Assembly (NCBI RefSeq): GCF_000686845.1
Contig: NZ_JMLS01000014.1
Span: 124,001 to 188,000, forward strand
From: Paenibacillus sp. UNC451MF
GTDB lineage: Bacteria > Bacillota > Bacilli > Paenibacillales > NBRC-103111
Direction of reading: 5' to 3'
DNA: 64,000 nucleotides
Positions 43,405-52,347 of the stretch are shown one piece after another (the stretch's first letter is position 1; every line of letters starts with the position of its first letter). The notes beneath the pieces were generated by a model. The model was not told the origin of the DNA, searched no databases, and saw only the letters and a list, made by a program, of their open reading frames with translations. The position numbers and the translations under genes were made by a program.

Positions 43405-45771
43405 TTATTCCGGCTTCATATTCTGCTCTTCGATTCTATGAAATTGAAAGCCGTTCTCCACATAGGTATCGTAATAGAGCTTGCCATTTCGGTAATACAT
43501 AAAGTCATCCAACCGAAAACCGCCCATAATATTTAATTTCTCGATGCCGCTCGATTTCTTTTCATGTACACACCCGAGCTTGTACGTCCGGCTGCCGCGA
43601 TCTACAGCAAAGGCATATTGGATGAATTCGCTCTGAAAATCACCGAACATATATTTTTCCTCATATCGATGGCGGTGGGTAGAACGATAGACATCCGCTC
43701 GAACAGCCGCCTCGCTCTCCAAGGTTGCATACAGATCTCGGAACAGCTCTTCCTTGGATAACACAGCACGATTATCATAGCTGGTCACGACGTTCGCTCT
43801 TTGCAGTAGCTCGTTTTCGAAAGATTGCTGGAACAGCGGGTGGATAAATACATATTGTCGCACCGACTCCATCAGCTTCTGTAGCAGCTGCTCCTCTCCT
43901 TGAATCAGCAACTGTGAAACGTTCCCCACGCACCTCTCCTCCCAATAAAAATGAGGCCCTCGGCGTTCCTCCAGTTCTGCGACAATCTTGTTCACAACAT
44001 ACTCGTAATATTCGTTAATGTTGCGTCCCAAGTAATCGCTCGTATACGAAATACTGCTGCGGCTTGCATCGCGAAGCCTCTTCTCAAGCTGTTGAAGCCG
44101 CTCGACATAATGCTTCATGCTCGCATGAAGCTCTTCAAGCTTCTGTATGTACAGCTCCAGCAATCGTCGTTTCGCTTGGTAGTAGAGCATGTCCAGCTTA
44201 ATGCTGTAGATGTCATCCAGCACGGTTTTTACAACATTTTTCATCGGAACCTGATTGGTGAGGCGACTCCAAAGCGATCCCCGTTCAGTTGACTGGAGAT
44301 CAATCTGTTCCTCGTATCGCAGCTCCAAATCCATTCTGCACTGCTCAACCAGCGCATCCGCTTCTTTCATCTGCTTCCGCAGCTCAGGCATCACACTGTT
44401 CGCATCCAGCTCTTCCGATGTCCACGAATATCCGCTGACAACTCCGTACAATGGATTCTCGATAACCCGCTCCTGGAACCGCCGTTCCAATTGTCGGCCA
44501 AAGTCCCGCTGCAGTAAGGAGGCTTCAACCCGACGGGCAACATTCGTGTCGAAAAAAGCCCGAGCATTGTTCCCGAACAGAGCTGTCTCCGCTTCCCTAT
44601 AGTTCATCGACTTCCATTGCCCGGGGGAAATCGAGTGGTAGAGCAGTCCGTACATTCCATCTAGAGCCTTTGCCGGCTCTTCCATCAGAGAACGAATCGC
44701 CTGGTCGCTTCGCTGAGTGTCCAGCTCCAGCAGCTCGATCAAGTCTTTACGGTCCACTTTGCCCTGCTCCCGCTGTCTTTCTATAACCGTTCTGTACCAA
44801 TGGTACAAGACGGTCAAAGCGATTGGCTGATTCGGACGCTTTACCTTGGATAAGCCGGCCGATACGAAGAATCTGGAGTCTCCGTCCGGCGGCATCATAT
44901 TTTGTCTGAACTGCTGATGGTTATAAATGCCATGCTGAGGGTCGGATTGCTCCGGTGTCATGCGGTTTTTTAAGAGGTTAAGACTGCAAACAATTTCGCA
45001 GCTCCCTCGCATCCCGCTATCGGCAAACAAGCCTCTCTCATCTTTGCTGCTTAAAAGGTAGACCATATCGAACAGTGGTGCTGGACCGTATTGAACCGGC
45101 ATACGGATGCCTTCCCCCGTCACCTGAAGCATACCTTGGAACTTGTAGGCTCTGTCCTGATACAAGTCCACCTCCCGCAAAAAGCTGACACCAAGCGAAG
45201 AGGAGAAAGCATAGGTTTCCCCCACCTGCTTCTCCTCTAAAAGTCCATAAAGGTCTATCATAACAGAACGGAATTGTTCCCCAAAAATCGTTCGTGCCAA
45301 CACCGTCAGCTCAGGCAGCAGCACGTTGCAAGGGTCATCCAGCTGGGTCACCACGGCAATGTTCAACCGCTGCAGACTGGAATACATCCGGCCGAATTCC
45401 GCGATTCGGTTATTCATCCGGCGCAGGAGCACGTTCAGCTCCAGCAGCTTGGCTTCATCATTGTAAAACTGCTTGTGCGTTTGCGAGCGCACCGTTTTCT
45501 TGTCATCAGACAGGGCGGGCAGCGTCCAGGAGTACAGATTGTCATCAGACTCCACAGGCTTTGTCCCTACATGCAAATAGACAACTCCATCGCTATTGTT
45601 CCATTGATTCCCATTCAGCTTACGGATCTGCCGAAGAGCTTCCTCCGTCTTGTCGCCAAGAAAAAGGAAGACGAGAGGATGATGAATGCTGCGCAGCTCA
45701 TCGTCGTTGCTCCCAAGGCTGTCCATTTCCGTGTCATATTCATTTGCAAATGCTAGCAATGTGTCGCGCAT
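43405..45771 (-). CDS. Unrecognised 788-residue companion of the tubulin-like protein
   Basis: I do not recognise this protein. It is a large soluble 788-residue protein with no signal peptide, membrane helix or NTPase motif. The first about 300 residues look alpha/beta (LVFLFLGDKTEEALRQIRKL, NIAVVTQLDDPCNVLLPEL), perhaps a Rossmann-like fold of the tubulin type without the glycine loop. Residues about 440-640 are long charged helices of coiled-coil type (DDIYSIKLDMLYYQAKRRLLELYIQKLEELHASMKHYVERLQQLEKRLRD). The C-terminus is beta-rich. It lies 51 bases after the tubulin-like gene, has a strong AAAGGAGGGGG, and is probably its direct partner or adaptor. Confidence 0.75.
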   Translation of the reverse strand: MRDTLLAFANEYDTEMDSLGSNDDELRSIHHPLVFLFLGDKTEEALRQIRKLNGNQWNNSDGVVYLHVGTKPVESDDNLYSWTLPALSDDKKTVRSQTHKQFYNDEAKLLELNVLLRRMNNRIAEFGRMYSSLQRLNIAVVTQLDDPCNVLLPELTVLARTIFGEQFRSVMIDLYGLLEEKQVGETYAFSSSLGVSFLREVDLYQDRAYKFQGMLQVTGEGIRMPVQYGPAPLFDMVYLLSSKDERGLFADSGMRGSCEIVCSLNLLKNRMTPEQSDPQHGIYNHQQFRQNMMPPDGDSRFFVSAGLSKVKRPNQPIALTVLYHWYRTVIERQREQGKVDRKDLIELLELDTQRSDQAIRSLMEEPAKALDGMYGLLYHSISPGQWKSMNYREAETALFGNNARAFFDTNVARRVEASLLQRDFGRQLERRFQERVIENPLYGVVSGYSWTSEELDANSVMPELRKQMKEADALVEQCRMDLELRYEEQIDLQSTERGSLWSRLTNQVPMKNVVKTVLDDIYSIKLDMLYYQAKRRLLELYIQKLEELHASMKHYVERLQQLEKRLRDASRSSISYTSDYLGRNINEYYEYVVNKIVAELEERRGPHFYWEERCVGNVSQLLIQGEEQLLQKLMESVRQYVFIHPLFQQSFENELLQRANVVTSYDNRAVLSKEELFRDLYATLESEAAVRADVYRSTHRHRYEEKYMFGDFQSEFIQYAFAVDRGSRTYKLGCVHEKKSSGIEKLNIMGGFRLDDFMYYRNGKLYYDTYVENGFQFHRIEEQNMKPE

Positions 45772-45822
45772 AGTCCTCTGCCCCCTCCTTTCATAGCTCT
45801 TTTCAATGGCGAAGCAAGCTCC

Positions 45823-48800
45823 TTATTTCAGGCTTCTCACCATGTCGCTTACTTTACCGGACACCAGCTTGTAGAACTGGTACATGTCTTCCCCGTTTTC
45901 CCATTCCACGCGGTCGTAATCAAGGGCCGATTTAGCTTCAGCATAAGCTTCTGCCATCTGCCGAAGCGTCTCGAGCAGTTCGCTAATATCTGCCGATGCC
46001 GTTAACTGCTGGCTTCGTTTGGCCGCTTTGCGCTGCAGCAGAGCCCGCTTTTTCTCATCCAATCCACGAACTTTGGAATATATCTCGTACTCTACGAATT
46101 TGTTATTTTGCATCAGATTGACGAACGGCTCCCAAGGATCCTCCTCGGCGTCATGATCGTAGACGTACAAGGCTCCTTTTTTACGGATCGTGTTCGTATA
46201 CGCAGCGTCGATAAACAGCTGCATAAGCTTTTCCTCGTCCTTATGGGCGCCGAGCAGTTTTTCCAGCTCCTCGATTTTGAGCACGATCGCATTCATCTTG
46301 CGCCATTCTTCTTTTACCCGCTTCAGCAGCTCAGGAGAACGAATTAGATTGTCCTTCGCCATGTCCTCGTTCACACTGCCGAATATGTCCTTGGTGCTCT
46401 CAACCGGAAGCCCTTGCTCCACAATGCGTTTAAGCTCGCTTACACAGCGCTGCAACTCTCCCAAATTCGGCTTTTGAGAGGACAACTGCAGGTTGTACGA
46501 TTCAAGATGCTGCTGCAGATCAAACGGCTTTGTAAACACGCATTCGTAACGGTTGATCGTACCACTGTCCGGGCCTTTTTCCCGAATGCAGCGATAGGAC
46601 ACCATTTGCTCGAATAGCTGGCGAATCTCTGCGTTATATTTTTTTACCCGATTATTATCGTAAGTGTCACCCCAGGATTTCTCCGGAATTGGTGACGGCA
46701 GGTAAGTCCAGTTCACTTTATCGGTCTGCACAAGGTGACGTCCGATGCCTTCCGGCTCAAGAATCGTATTCTCGTAACTAGTCTCATACACTTTCAAAGG
46801 CGTATACAGGAACAGCGGGATACCGTTCTGGGTATTCAGCCAAAATATCCGGTTCTTCACTTCGCTCTCCTTGATCGTAAACCGGGAGTTGGCGATAGCA
46901 TGATCCTGGAAATTGCGTATTCCTTTAAAAATATTCGGCGCCTTGACCGGTACCGACACGAAGCCCCACGATGGGAAGTTAAAATGACCCGAGCTGTTGC
47001 TCAAATGGAAGACCGGCTTCGCCTCTTCGTACAATCGGCTTGCAATGGTCTGCTCCACCAGCTTCTCGATAGAATCGTCATTGCCGTATTTGATGATCAA
47101 ATACTCTTCCATCGACTTCGTGATCAAATCGCCAAAGTGATCGGTCAAAAATTCCGAGATCGAGCTGATAACGTCAACCTCCTGCTCCTTGATCCAATGA
47201 TTGGACTTAAGCAGCAGCTCATTCGTAAAGTCGCGGATCAGATCGTTCACGTTCTTCTCATCCGTCACCTTTCCAATCAGCTTGGCGATGTCTGGCACGC
47301 TGACAACGTTCCAGTAATACGTCCGGTTCCCTTTATGGTCCACTTCCTCTTGGCCGTTTGTCAGGATGTCGCCGTTTTTCTCAAATATTTTATTCAGCTC
47401 GTTCAGCAGCTCTGTAAACACCTGATAAATGCGCGAATTTTCCTGATTGATCAAGTGATACAGATCCTCGTAGAACTCGACCATTTGCTCCATACGTTCG
47501 CGGTCGGCGTGCAGCAAGTACTCCTGAATTTTCGCTTCGATATAGGCATCTTTCTTCTTATCCTTGGAAATGAAAGCGCTGCGGGCTTCGGTCATCTTCT
47601 GATCCGAGCTCTCTTCAGCAGACTCGATATCGCGCGGAATCCGGTAAATGCTCTCCTTCAACGACTCGATGTAAGAAGAGATCAGCTTCAGTAAACAGAA
47701 CCCTTTGTCCTGCAAAATAATGCGCGACACATAAAACGGCCCTTGCTCGGGATTTCTGAAAATTTTGGTCACCTGCTCGGTGAACAGCTCCTTCTTCTCT
47801 CCCGGAAGCTGCCTGCGGCATTTGATGTACTCCTCGCGTGCGCGTGAAAGGAAGTTCTGTTCCAGCTCCGTGTCGATGTTCACGGTCTGCTGTTTAACCA
47901 CATTGGCGTAGCTAAGACGCTCACTGTTCTGATAGCCCGGTATCGGCTCCGGTACCCGCTCACCGAACTCACGATGGATCGAATCAGGATCGATTCCCAG
48001 CTTATGAGCCAGCTTCTCCACTTCTTCTTGAGATGGTCCTGCATCGAACATTTTCTCCATGCGCTGAAATACTTTGAACGCCAAATAAGTCGTCATTTCT
48101 TCAATCGGCAGCACGGCGGACGAAGCTCCCAAAATGTTGTATTGATAATTAGCCGCATAAGCCTTCGGCATCTGGTTAATGTTCGTACGGATATTGCTGA
48201 TATAGTCATGGATCGCGAATTCTTCGCCGGAGCTCTTATCCTCGCTGGCCATGAAGTTCGTAATATTCTCCGCTGTCACGTTCATGCAGTAGTCATACGC
48301 ATTCTCTAGCAGCTTACCCTCCAGATTAGTAGCGGAGATCAGATGCGCCAGATTGAACGGGGGCATCGGCGAGTTGACGTTCAAGATACTGGCGTACTGC
48401 TGCTTGAACCGCTCGCTGCGCTCGTCCACGTTCATCCAGTAATCCAGCTCTTTCAGCGCCGCATAGCCGTTCTTCTTGATATATTCACGAGAATGCTCGG
48501 TCAAGCTCTTGTTGGCAAGGTTCACGTCAGGTGTGAACAGATAGCCTAGAAGGTTCACTTTATCCACGCCGGCTGAGCCGTAGTCTCGCTCGATAATACC
48601 GCGCACGATATAGGCGATGTCGAGAAAGCAGCCGCTTCCGGTACCGCCTGACAAGCCTGTCAGCAGGAACACCATCAGCTTCTTGTTCGTGCCGACAGAT
48701 AACGTCTTGATCTTCCGCTCGATCGTCTGAACGACCTGAACGATTTTGGTAAACAACAGCAGACGTCCGGCTTGTCTTACACCTGAAGCTCCGTTGATTC

Positions 48801-49212
48801 CATCCGTTATCGTCAATTCTGGGGACAGCCACTCTTTTATGTAGTCCTCCAGCACGCTGCGATTTTGCAGGACGCTGCCGATTTCAGCATTGGAGAGCAG
48901 CACGAACTCTGTCAGCGGATCGAGTCCGATCCCTTTGTACTTTTTGTTGCGGTCATGCTCGTTCGTCTCCAAAGCAAGAAACTCGACATTGTTCGGTTTC
49001 TCTTTTTTCTTCTTCGTAAAAGGATCCTCCGGCAGCTTGAACCGGCGATTGATCTGATATTTCAAACGGAGCAGCGCATCGATGCCTGTACCCCCGAGAC
49101 CGATGATCAGCATCGGATTGTCTATCGTATCTACACGGATCTTATCGCTTATAATCCCTCCGCCAAGCGATACGTCCAGCTGTTGAATATGCTCCCTGAC
49201 TACTGCTTTCAT
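45823..49212 (-). CDS. Tubulin/FtsZ-like GTPase, large (Tubulin_2 type)
   Basis: A 1129-residue protein. The N-terminal about 400 residues carry the tubulin-family GTP site: GLGGTG (38-43), a shorter form of the first loop, and LTGLSGGTGSGCFLD (about 184-198), the tubulin/FtsZ signature (GGGTGTG in FtsZ). The long remainder is helical with coiled-coil regions (about 560-620, 980-1090). FtsZ is about 380 residues, so this is a large member of the poorly known Tubulin_2 group. Whether it polymerises is unknown. No membrane helix is seen. ATG 49212 has GGGAGGAC. It is flanked by VWA and unknown proteins of the cluster, which supports a role as a GTP-driven scaffold or switch. Confidence 0.85.
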   Translation of the reverse strand: MKAVVREHIQQLDVSLGGGIISDKIRVDTIDNPMLIIGLGGTGIDALLRLKYQINRRFKLPEDPFTKKKKEKPNNVEFLALETNEHDRNKKYKGIGLDPLTEFVLLSNAEIGSVLQNRSVLEDYIKEWLSPELTITDGINGASGVRQAGRLLLFTKIVQVVQTIERKIKTLSVGTNKKLMVFLLTGLSGGTGSGCFLDIAYIVRGIIERDYGSAGVDKVNLLGYLFTPDVNLANKSLTEHSREYIKKNGYAALKELDYWMNVDERSERFKQQYASILNVNSPMPPFNLAHLISATNLEGKLLENAYDYCMNVTAENITNFMASEDKSSGEEFAIHDYISNIRTNINQMPKAYAANYQYNILGASSAVLPIEEMTTYLAFKVFQRMEKMFDAGPSQEEVEKLAHKLGIDPDSIHREFGERVPEPIPGYQNSERLSYANVVKQQTVNIDTELEQNFLSRAREEYIKCRRQLPGEKKELFTEQVTKIFRNPEQGPFYVSRIILQDKGFCLLKLISSYIESLKESIYRIPRDIESAEESSDQKMTEARSAFISKDKKKDAYIEAKIQEYLLHADRERMEQMVEFYEDLYHLINQENSRIYQVFTELLNELNKIFEKNGDILTNGQEEVDHKGNRTYYWNVVSVPDIAKLIGKVTDEKNVNDLIRDFTNELLLKSNHWIKEQEVDVISSISEFLTDHFGDLITKSMEEYLIIKYGNDDSIEKLVEQTIASRLYEEAKPVFHLSNSSGHFNFPSWGFVSVPVKAPNIFKGIRNFQDHAIANSRFTIKESEVKNRIFWLNTQNGIPLFLYTPLKVYETSYENTILEPEGIGRHLVQTDKVNWTYLPSPIPEKSWGDTYDNNRVKKYNAEIRQLFEQMVSYRCIREKGPDSGTINRYECVFTKPFDLQQHLESYNLQLSSQKPNLGELQRCVSELKRIVEQGLPVESTKDIFGSVNEDMAKDNLIRSPELLKRVKEEWRKMNAIVLKIEELEKLLGAHKDEEKLMQLFIDAAYTNTIRKKGALYVYDHDAEEDPWEPFVNLMQNNKFVEYEIYSKVRGLDEKKRALLQRKAAKRSQQLTASADISELLETLRQMAEAYAEAKSALDYDRVEWENGEDMYQFYKLVSGKVSDMVRSLK

Positions 49213-49234
49213 GGTATGTCCTCCCGTATCGGAT

Positions 49235-51001
49235 CTATTTTAAATATTCCAGATTAATCGACTTATTGACGTTTTGTAACGTAATTTTGATGCGGTCGTT
49301 GTTTTTAAGCTCTTTGCCCTTCGATGCGTCGAATACACGGCCGCCTTTTTCAATTGTACAGCCCGATTCATTGAGCAGCACGACGTTGTCGCCAGCGCCC
49401 GGCTTCAGTACGATCTGCTTCGTCTCCGCAAACTCGGGAGCCAGTTGAAGCAGTTGATGAAGCTGGCACTTGCCCTTGAAGGCGTTCAGCTTCTTATACT
49501 GCGGATTCGTGCGTTCACCGGTATCCTCATCCTTTATCTCGATGACCATCTGACCGACAAAGCCTTTGTTCGCCTTCTTCCATGCGGAGAATGCAAACCA
49601 TGCGGCCGCTAGAAGTACAAGTACTCCTGCAATCCAGCCGCCCGTAACGGCCCAATTCGTCTTTGGAGCTTCTGCGGCTCCGCTGCCGGCATCGGAAGGA
49701 GCCTTGGCCCCCGTTTTGGCTGAAATCTTAGCAGGCTGAGATTCCCGAACGAAATTCGCATCCTCCACCTTTACCCTCAGCTCGTAATCATGGGCTTCCC
49801 CAATCTTCATTGAGCCTTCAATACCCTTATCTGAGGTAGTCAGCGGAATCTCCTGCGTTTTCTTCGTATCTAGGTCGGTAACGAGCAGCGTCGACTTCGC
49901 ATTTTTGTACAGCTCGGTGTCCGCAATGTTCTGACCATTAGACTGTAAATACGCTTTGATCGGCACAGTCACACCAGGCCCATAAGATATAGACGACGAA
50001 AGTTCCATCGACACCTGCAAATCATAGTTATAAATTAAATTTATATTGATTTTTTCTTTCGGAACACCTTTAATTTGCAGCTTCCAGTCCCCTTGGACCG
50101 GGTTCAAGATCTTGAGCAGCGAGTAAGCATTTGATGTAGAATAGACGATTTTGTCGGACGGAATGGTCTGCTCCTGCCCGGAAGGATTAATCAGTTTGAC
50201 CTCCACAGGCTTGTTCGACATGATCGAGATGTTCGCTTCTTGAACGCTCGAATTCGGAATTTTCACCGCAACGTCCTGAAACTGCCCGTTCGCTGTAAAT
50301 CCGGTCAACGGAACCACCTTGAGCTTCAAATGGCTCGCATAAATCTCGCTCAATATTTGTGGCAAATCATCCGCCGAGCTTGTCACGAACAGCTTGCCGT
50401 TCGTTTCCTTGGATATGCGCTCCAGCGCATCCTTGTTCAGCTGACCGTCGGCATTAAGACCGATCGTATAAATCGGTATCCCTTTGTCCTTAGCCTTCTT
50501 CACCGCTTCGTTCAGCACTTTATCGGACTGTTCCTGTGTCTTGCCTGCATTTAACGAGTTGTTCCCGTCAGTCAGGAGCACGATGAGCGGAACATGGCCC
50601 GGCTCCGATCCCGATTCCAGTACTTTGACCGCTTCGCTCACGCCCACAGCAATATCGGTGTACGGTCCTCTCATCAACTGATCGATGAACGATTTCAGAT
50701 CCTTTTTATCCTGCATGCTGTTCATCTTCAGCAGCGCTTTTTCTCTCAGCACATGGTCGGTATAAGCTACGACCCCGATTTTGTCCCCTTGGACCGAAGC
50801 CATGTCGACGAACATTTTCATCGCCTCATAGCTTACTTTATTGACGTCACTCTCGTTCATCGATGTACTGACGTCGACCGATAGCACCGCGTCGATTTTC
50901 GTATCGCTGTTCGTATCGGCAGCCAACGCCGCTTGCGATAAGGCCAGAAGCAATAGCAGCATCGCAGTAAGCAAGCGGAAGATGGATTTGGTATTATTCA
51001 T
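49235..51001 (-). CDS. Exported VWA protein with one membrane helix and a cytoplasmic beta tail
   Basis: A 588-residue protein, first gene of the minus arm. Signal peptide about 1-27 (LLTAMLLLLLALSQAALAAD), then a VWA domain with complete MIDAS (DVSTSMNESD, GPYTDIAVG, LLTDGNNS), then Ig-like beta domains (about 240-430), a membrane helix (about 450-474, WIAGVLVLLAAAWFAFSAW) and about 114 cytoplasmic residues that look like an FHA-type beta sandwich (QIVLKPGAGDNVVLLNESG...NNDRIKITL). FHA domains bind phosphothreonine; that match is tentative. The frame is open to 51100, but ATG 51001 has GGAGG. The layout is that of an outside sensor or adhesin linked to an inside signalling domain. Confidence 0.82.
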   Translation of the reverse strand: MNNTKSIFRLLTAMLLLLLALSQAALAADTNSDTKIDAVLSVDVSTSMNESDVNKVSYEAMKMFVDMASVQGDKIGVVAYTDHVLREKALLKMNSMQDKKDLKSFIDQLMRGPYTDIAVGVSEAVKVLESGSEPGHVPLIVLLTDGNNSLNAGKTQEQSDKVLNEAVKKAKDKGIPIYTIGLNADGQLNKDALERISKETNGKLFVTSSADDLPQILSEIYASHLKLKVVPLTGFTANGQFQDVAVKIPNSSVQEANISIMSNKPVEVKLINPSGQEQTIPSDKIVYSTSNAYSLLKILNPVQGDWKLQIKGVPKEKININLIYNYDLQVSMELSSSISYGPGVTVPIKAYLQSNGQNIADTELYKNAKSTLLVTDLDTKKTQEIPLTTSDKGIEGSMKIGEAHDYELRVKVEDANFVRESQPAKISAKTGAKAPSDAGSGAAEAPKTNWAVTGGWIAGVLVLLAAAWFAFSAWKKANKGFVGQMVIEIKDEDTGERTNPQYKKLNAFKGKCQLHQLLQLAPEFAETKQIVLKPGAGDNVVLLNESGCTIEKGGRVFDASKGKELKNNDRIKITLQNVNKSINLEYLK

Positions 51002-51128
51002 GGTGTTGATTCCTCCAAAGCAAGATGGTTTACTTAACATATCGAACGATTTTGATGGTTCGCTATACAGCTTTAGAGTAAAAACTCCATTTTTCACCAC
51101 TTCTAGTACTATCTTTGCGATGTTTCGC

Positions 51129-51140
51129 TGTCATTTGACA
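51129..51140. promoter_or_regulatory. Palindrome in the divergent promoter region
   Basis: TGTCA-TT-TGACA is a perfect 12-base palindrome in the 247-base gap between the two arms of the GTPase/tubulin cluster. It could be a shared operator, and the TTGACA could be part of a -35 box, but no well-spaced -10 was found. Nothing else coding is seen in the gap. Confidence 0.35.
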
Positions 51141-51248
51141 ACCAGATGTGGAATCAAGTGGGAGTCTTGCTGTATATTATGTCTACTAACATATTAACTT
51201 TTTACTATGTAAAATTCCACTAAGAGAAACTGATATCAGGAGAAAACG

Positions 51249-51401
51249 ATGCCGACATTTATTGGAATTGCTTTTGCCGCCGTCTTTATTGCCGTCCGCT
51301 GGGTCTATTTTCATACGAGCAAACAACGGGAAGTATCGTCAGATGCTGTCGATGCAGGATTTGTCCAGGCTTTGAATAATACAGGTGAGCGCCATGAATA
51401 A
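51249..51401 (+). CDS. 50-residue membrane peptide, first gene of the plus arm
   Basis: A short gene with a strong start (AGGAGA, seven bases before ATG 51249) and an overlapping end: its TAA is inside ATGAATAA, where the next gene starts at 51394. The product has one membrane helix (FIGIAFAAVFIAVRWVYF, about residues 4-21) followed by a charged tail of about 29 residues (SKQREVSSDAVDAGF). No family is recognised. Coupled translation argues that it is real and works with the next protein. Confidence 0.7.
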   Translation: MPTFIGIAFAAVFIAVRWVYFHTSKQREVSSDAVDAGFVQALNNTGERHE

Positions 51402-52332
51402 CAAAATTCCTGTTCAATTCCGAAAATCCGCAGCAACCCGCCATGCATTTGAACGTTTGAAACATTGCAAAGGTTGCGGAACTTATTCCGTACTGTGGGA
51501 AGATCGCTGTCTTAATTGCGGAGCCGAAGGAAAATTCCAGTCGCTGCAGGAGCTTGTAAGAGGAGTTCGCCGCCGCGGCACCTGGAGAGATTCGATGGTC
51601 ATCTTCTCGATCTGCCTTGCCGCTTTTTTCCTGGCGGATAACGGTCTTCAGATGGCGATTTCTATCGCCGGGGGCGTGCTTCTGGTCGTAGGCTATATGC
51701 TGCTGAACCGTCACTACGCCGAATCTCTAGAGAAAAAGCTGCTTCATCAGCTGCTGATGAATGAGAATCGTTCCATTAGAGAGGGGCTGCTGCTCGATAT
51801 CGAGGATGCGGCCAATGATTTGAAGACGGATGAATATAAGCTGGCTTACGAGAAGCTGAGAGAAATCGGCTGGCTGATCAAAGGAAATCAGGTGAAGGTA
51901 CTCAAGCTGATGTGCCTGAACCATTTTATTTTGCGTAGAGATATGGAGCTGGAGCTGTCGGAGTTGATTCCTGACGACTTTGACAAAGAGTTTATCCGTT
52001 ATTTGAACGAGGTCTGCAAGGTAAGCCCGCACTTGGTTCAGCGAGATACGCTCAGCTACGTGTGGAAATACCGGGTGCTGATCGAGGCTCTGCCCGAAGG
52101 CAGAGAAACACTGGCCTTGGCTGCCGGAGCTGCCCTACGGGTCAAAGCTTATGTCCTGCAATATCAGGAGCTGGTCGAAGCATTTATCGACGAGCTTCCG
52201 CGGGACCGGGTGCTCCGTCTTTCCCGATTGATTCAGGATAGCCCAAATGAAGCCCCGGAGCTGTATCATAAGACAAAAGAAACCATCAAGCGGAAATACG
52301 ACTCGGACCCCGAGTTTCAAGTTCAAGGGTAA
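51394..52332 (+). CDS. Zinc-ribbon membrane protein of the GTPase/tubulin cluster
   Basis: A 312-residue protein I cannot assign to a family. Residues 25-42 form a zinc ribbon (CKGCG...CLNCG, four Cys). Two membrane helices follow at about 67-105 (MVIFSICLAAFFLADNG, MAISIAGGVLLVVGYMLL). The remaining 200 residues are cytoplasmic, helical and rich in Leu/Glu (IREGLLLDIEDAANDLKTDEYKLAYEKLREIGWL). An in-frame GTG at 51385 is possible, but ATG 51394 fits AGGTGAG. The zinc-ribbon/double-helix design parallels the ribbon in the cluster's GTPase. It lies between the 50-residue peptide and the 600-residue protein. Confidence 0.72.
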   Translation: MNNKIPVQFRKSAATRHAFERLKHCKGCGTYSVLWEDRCLNCGAEGKFQSLQELVRGVRRRGTWRDSMVIFSICLAAFFLADNGLQMAISIAGGVLLVVGYMLLNRHYAESLEKKLLHQLLMNENRSIREGLLLDIEDAANDLKTDEYKLAYEKLREIGWLIKGNQVKVLKLMCLNHFILRRDMELELSELIPDDFDKEFIRYLNEVCKVSPHLVQRDTLSYVWKYRVLIEALPEGRETLALAAGAALRVKAYVLQYQELVEAFIDELPRDRVLRLSRLIQDSPNEAPELYHKTKETIKRKYDSDPEFQVQG

Positions 52333-52347
52333 GGAGGAATGCAGGCA

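Noticed and set aside
46735-47694. 319-residue plus-strand frame opposite the tubulin-like gene
   Set aside because: Antisense to a well-supported gene; composition rich in Arg, His, Leu and Gln as expected of an antisense frame; no SD or known domain.
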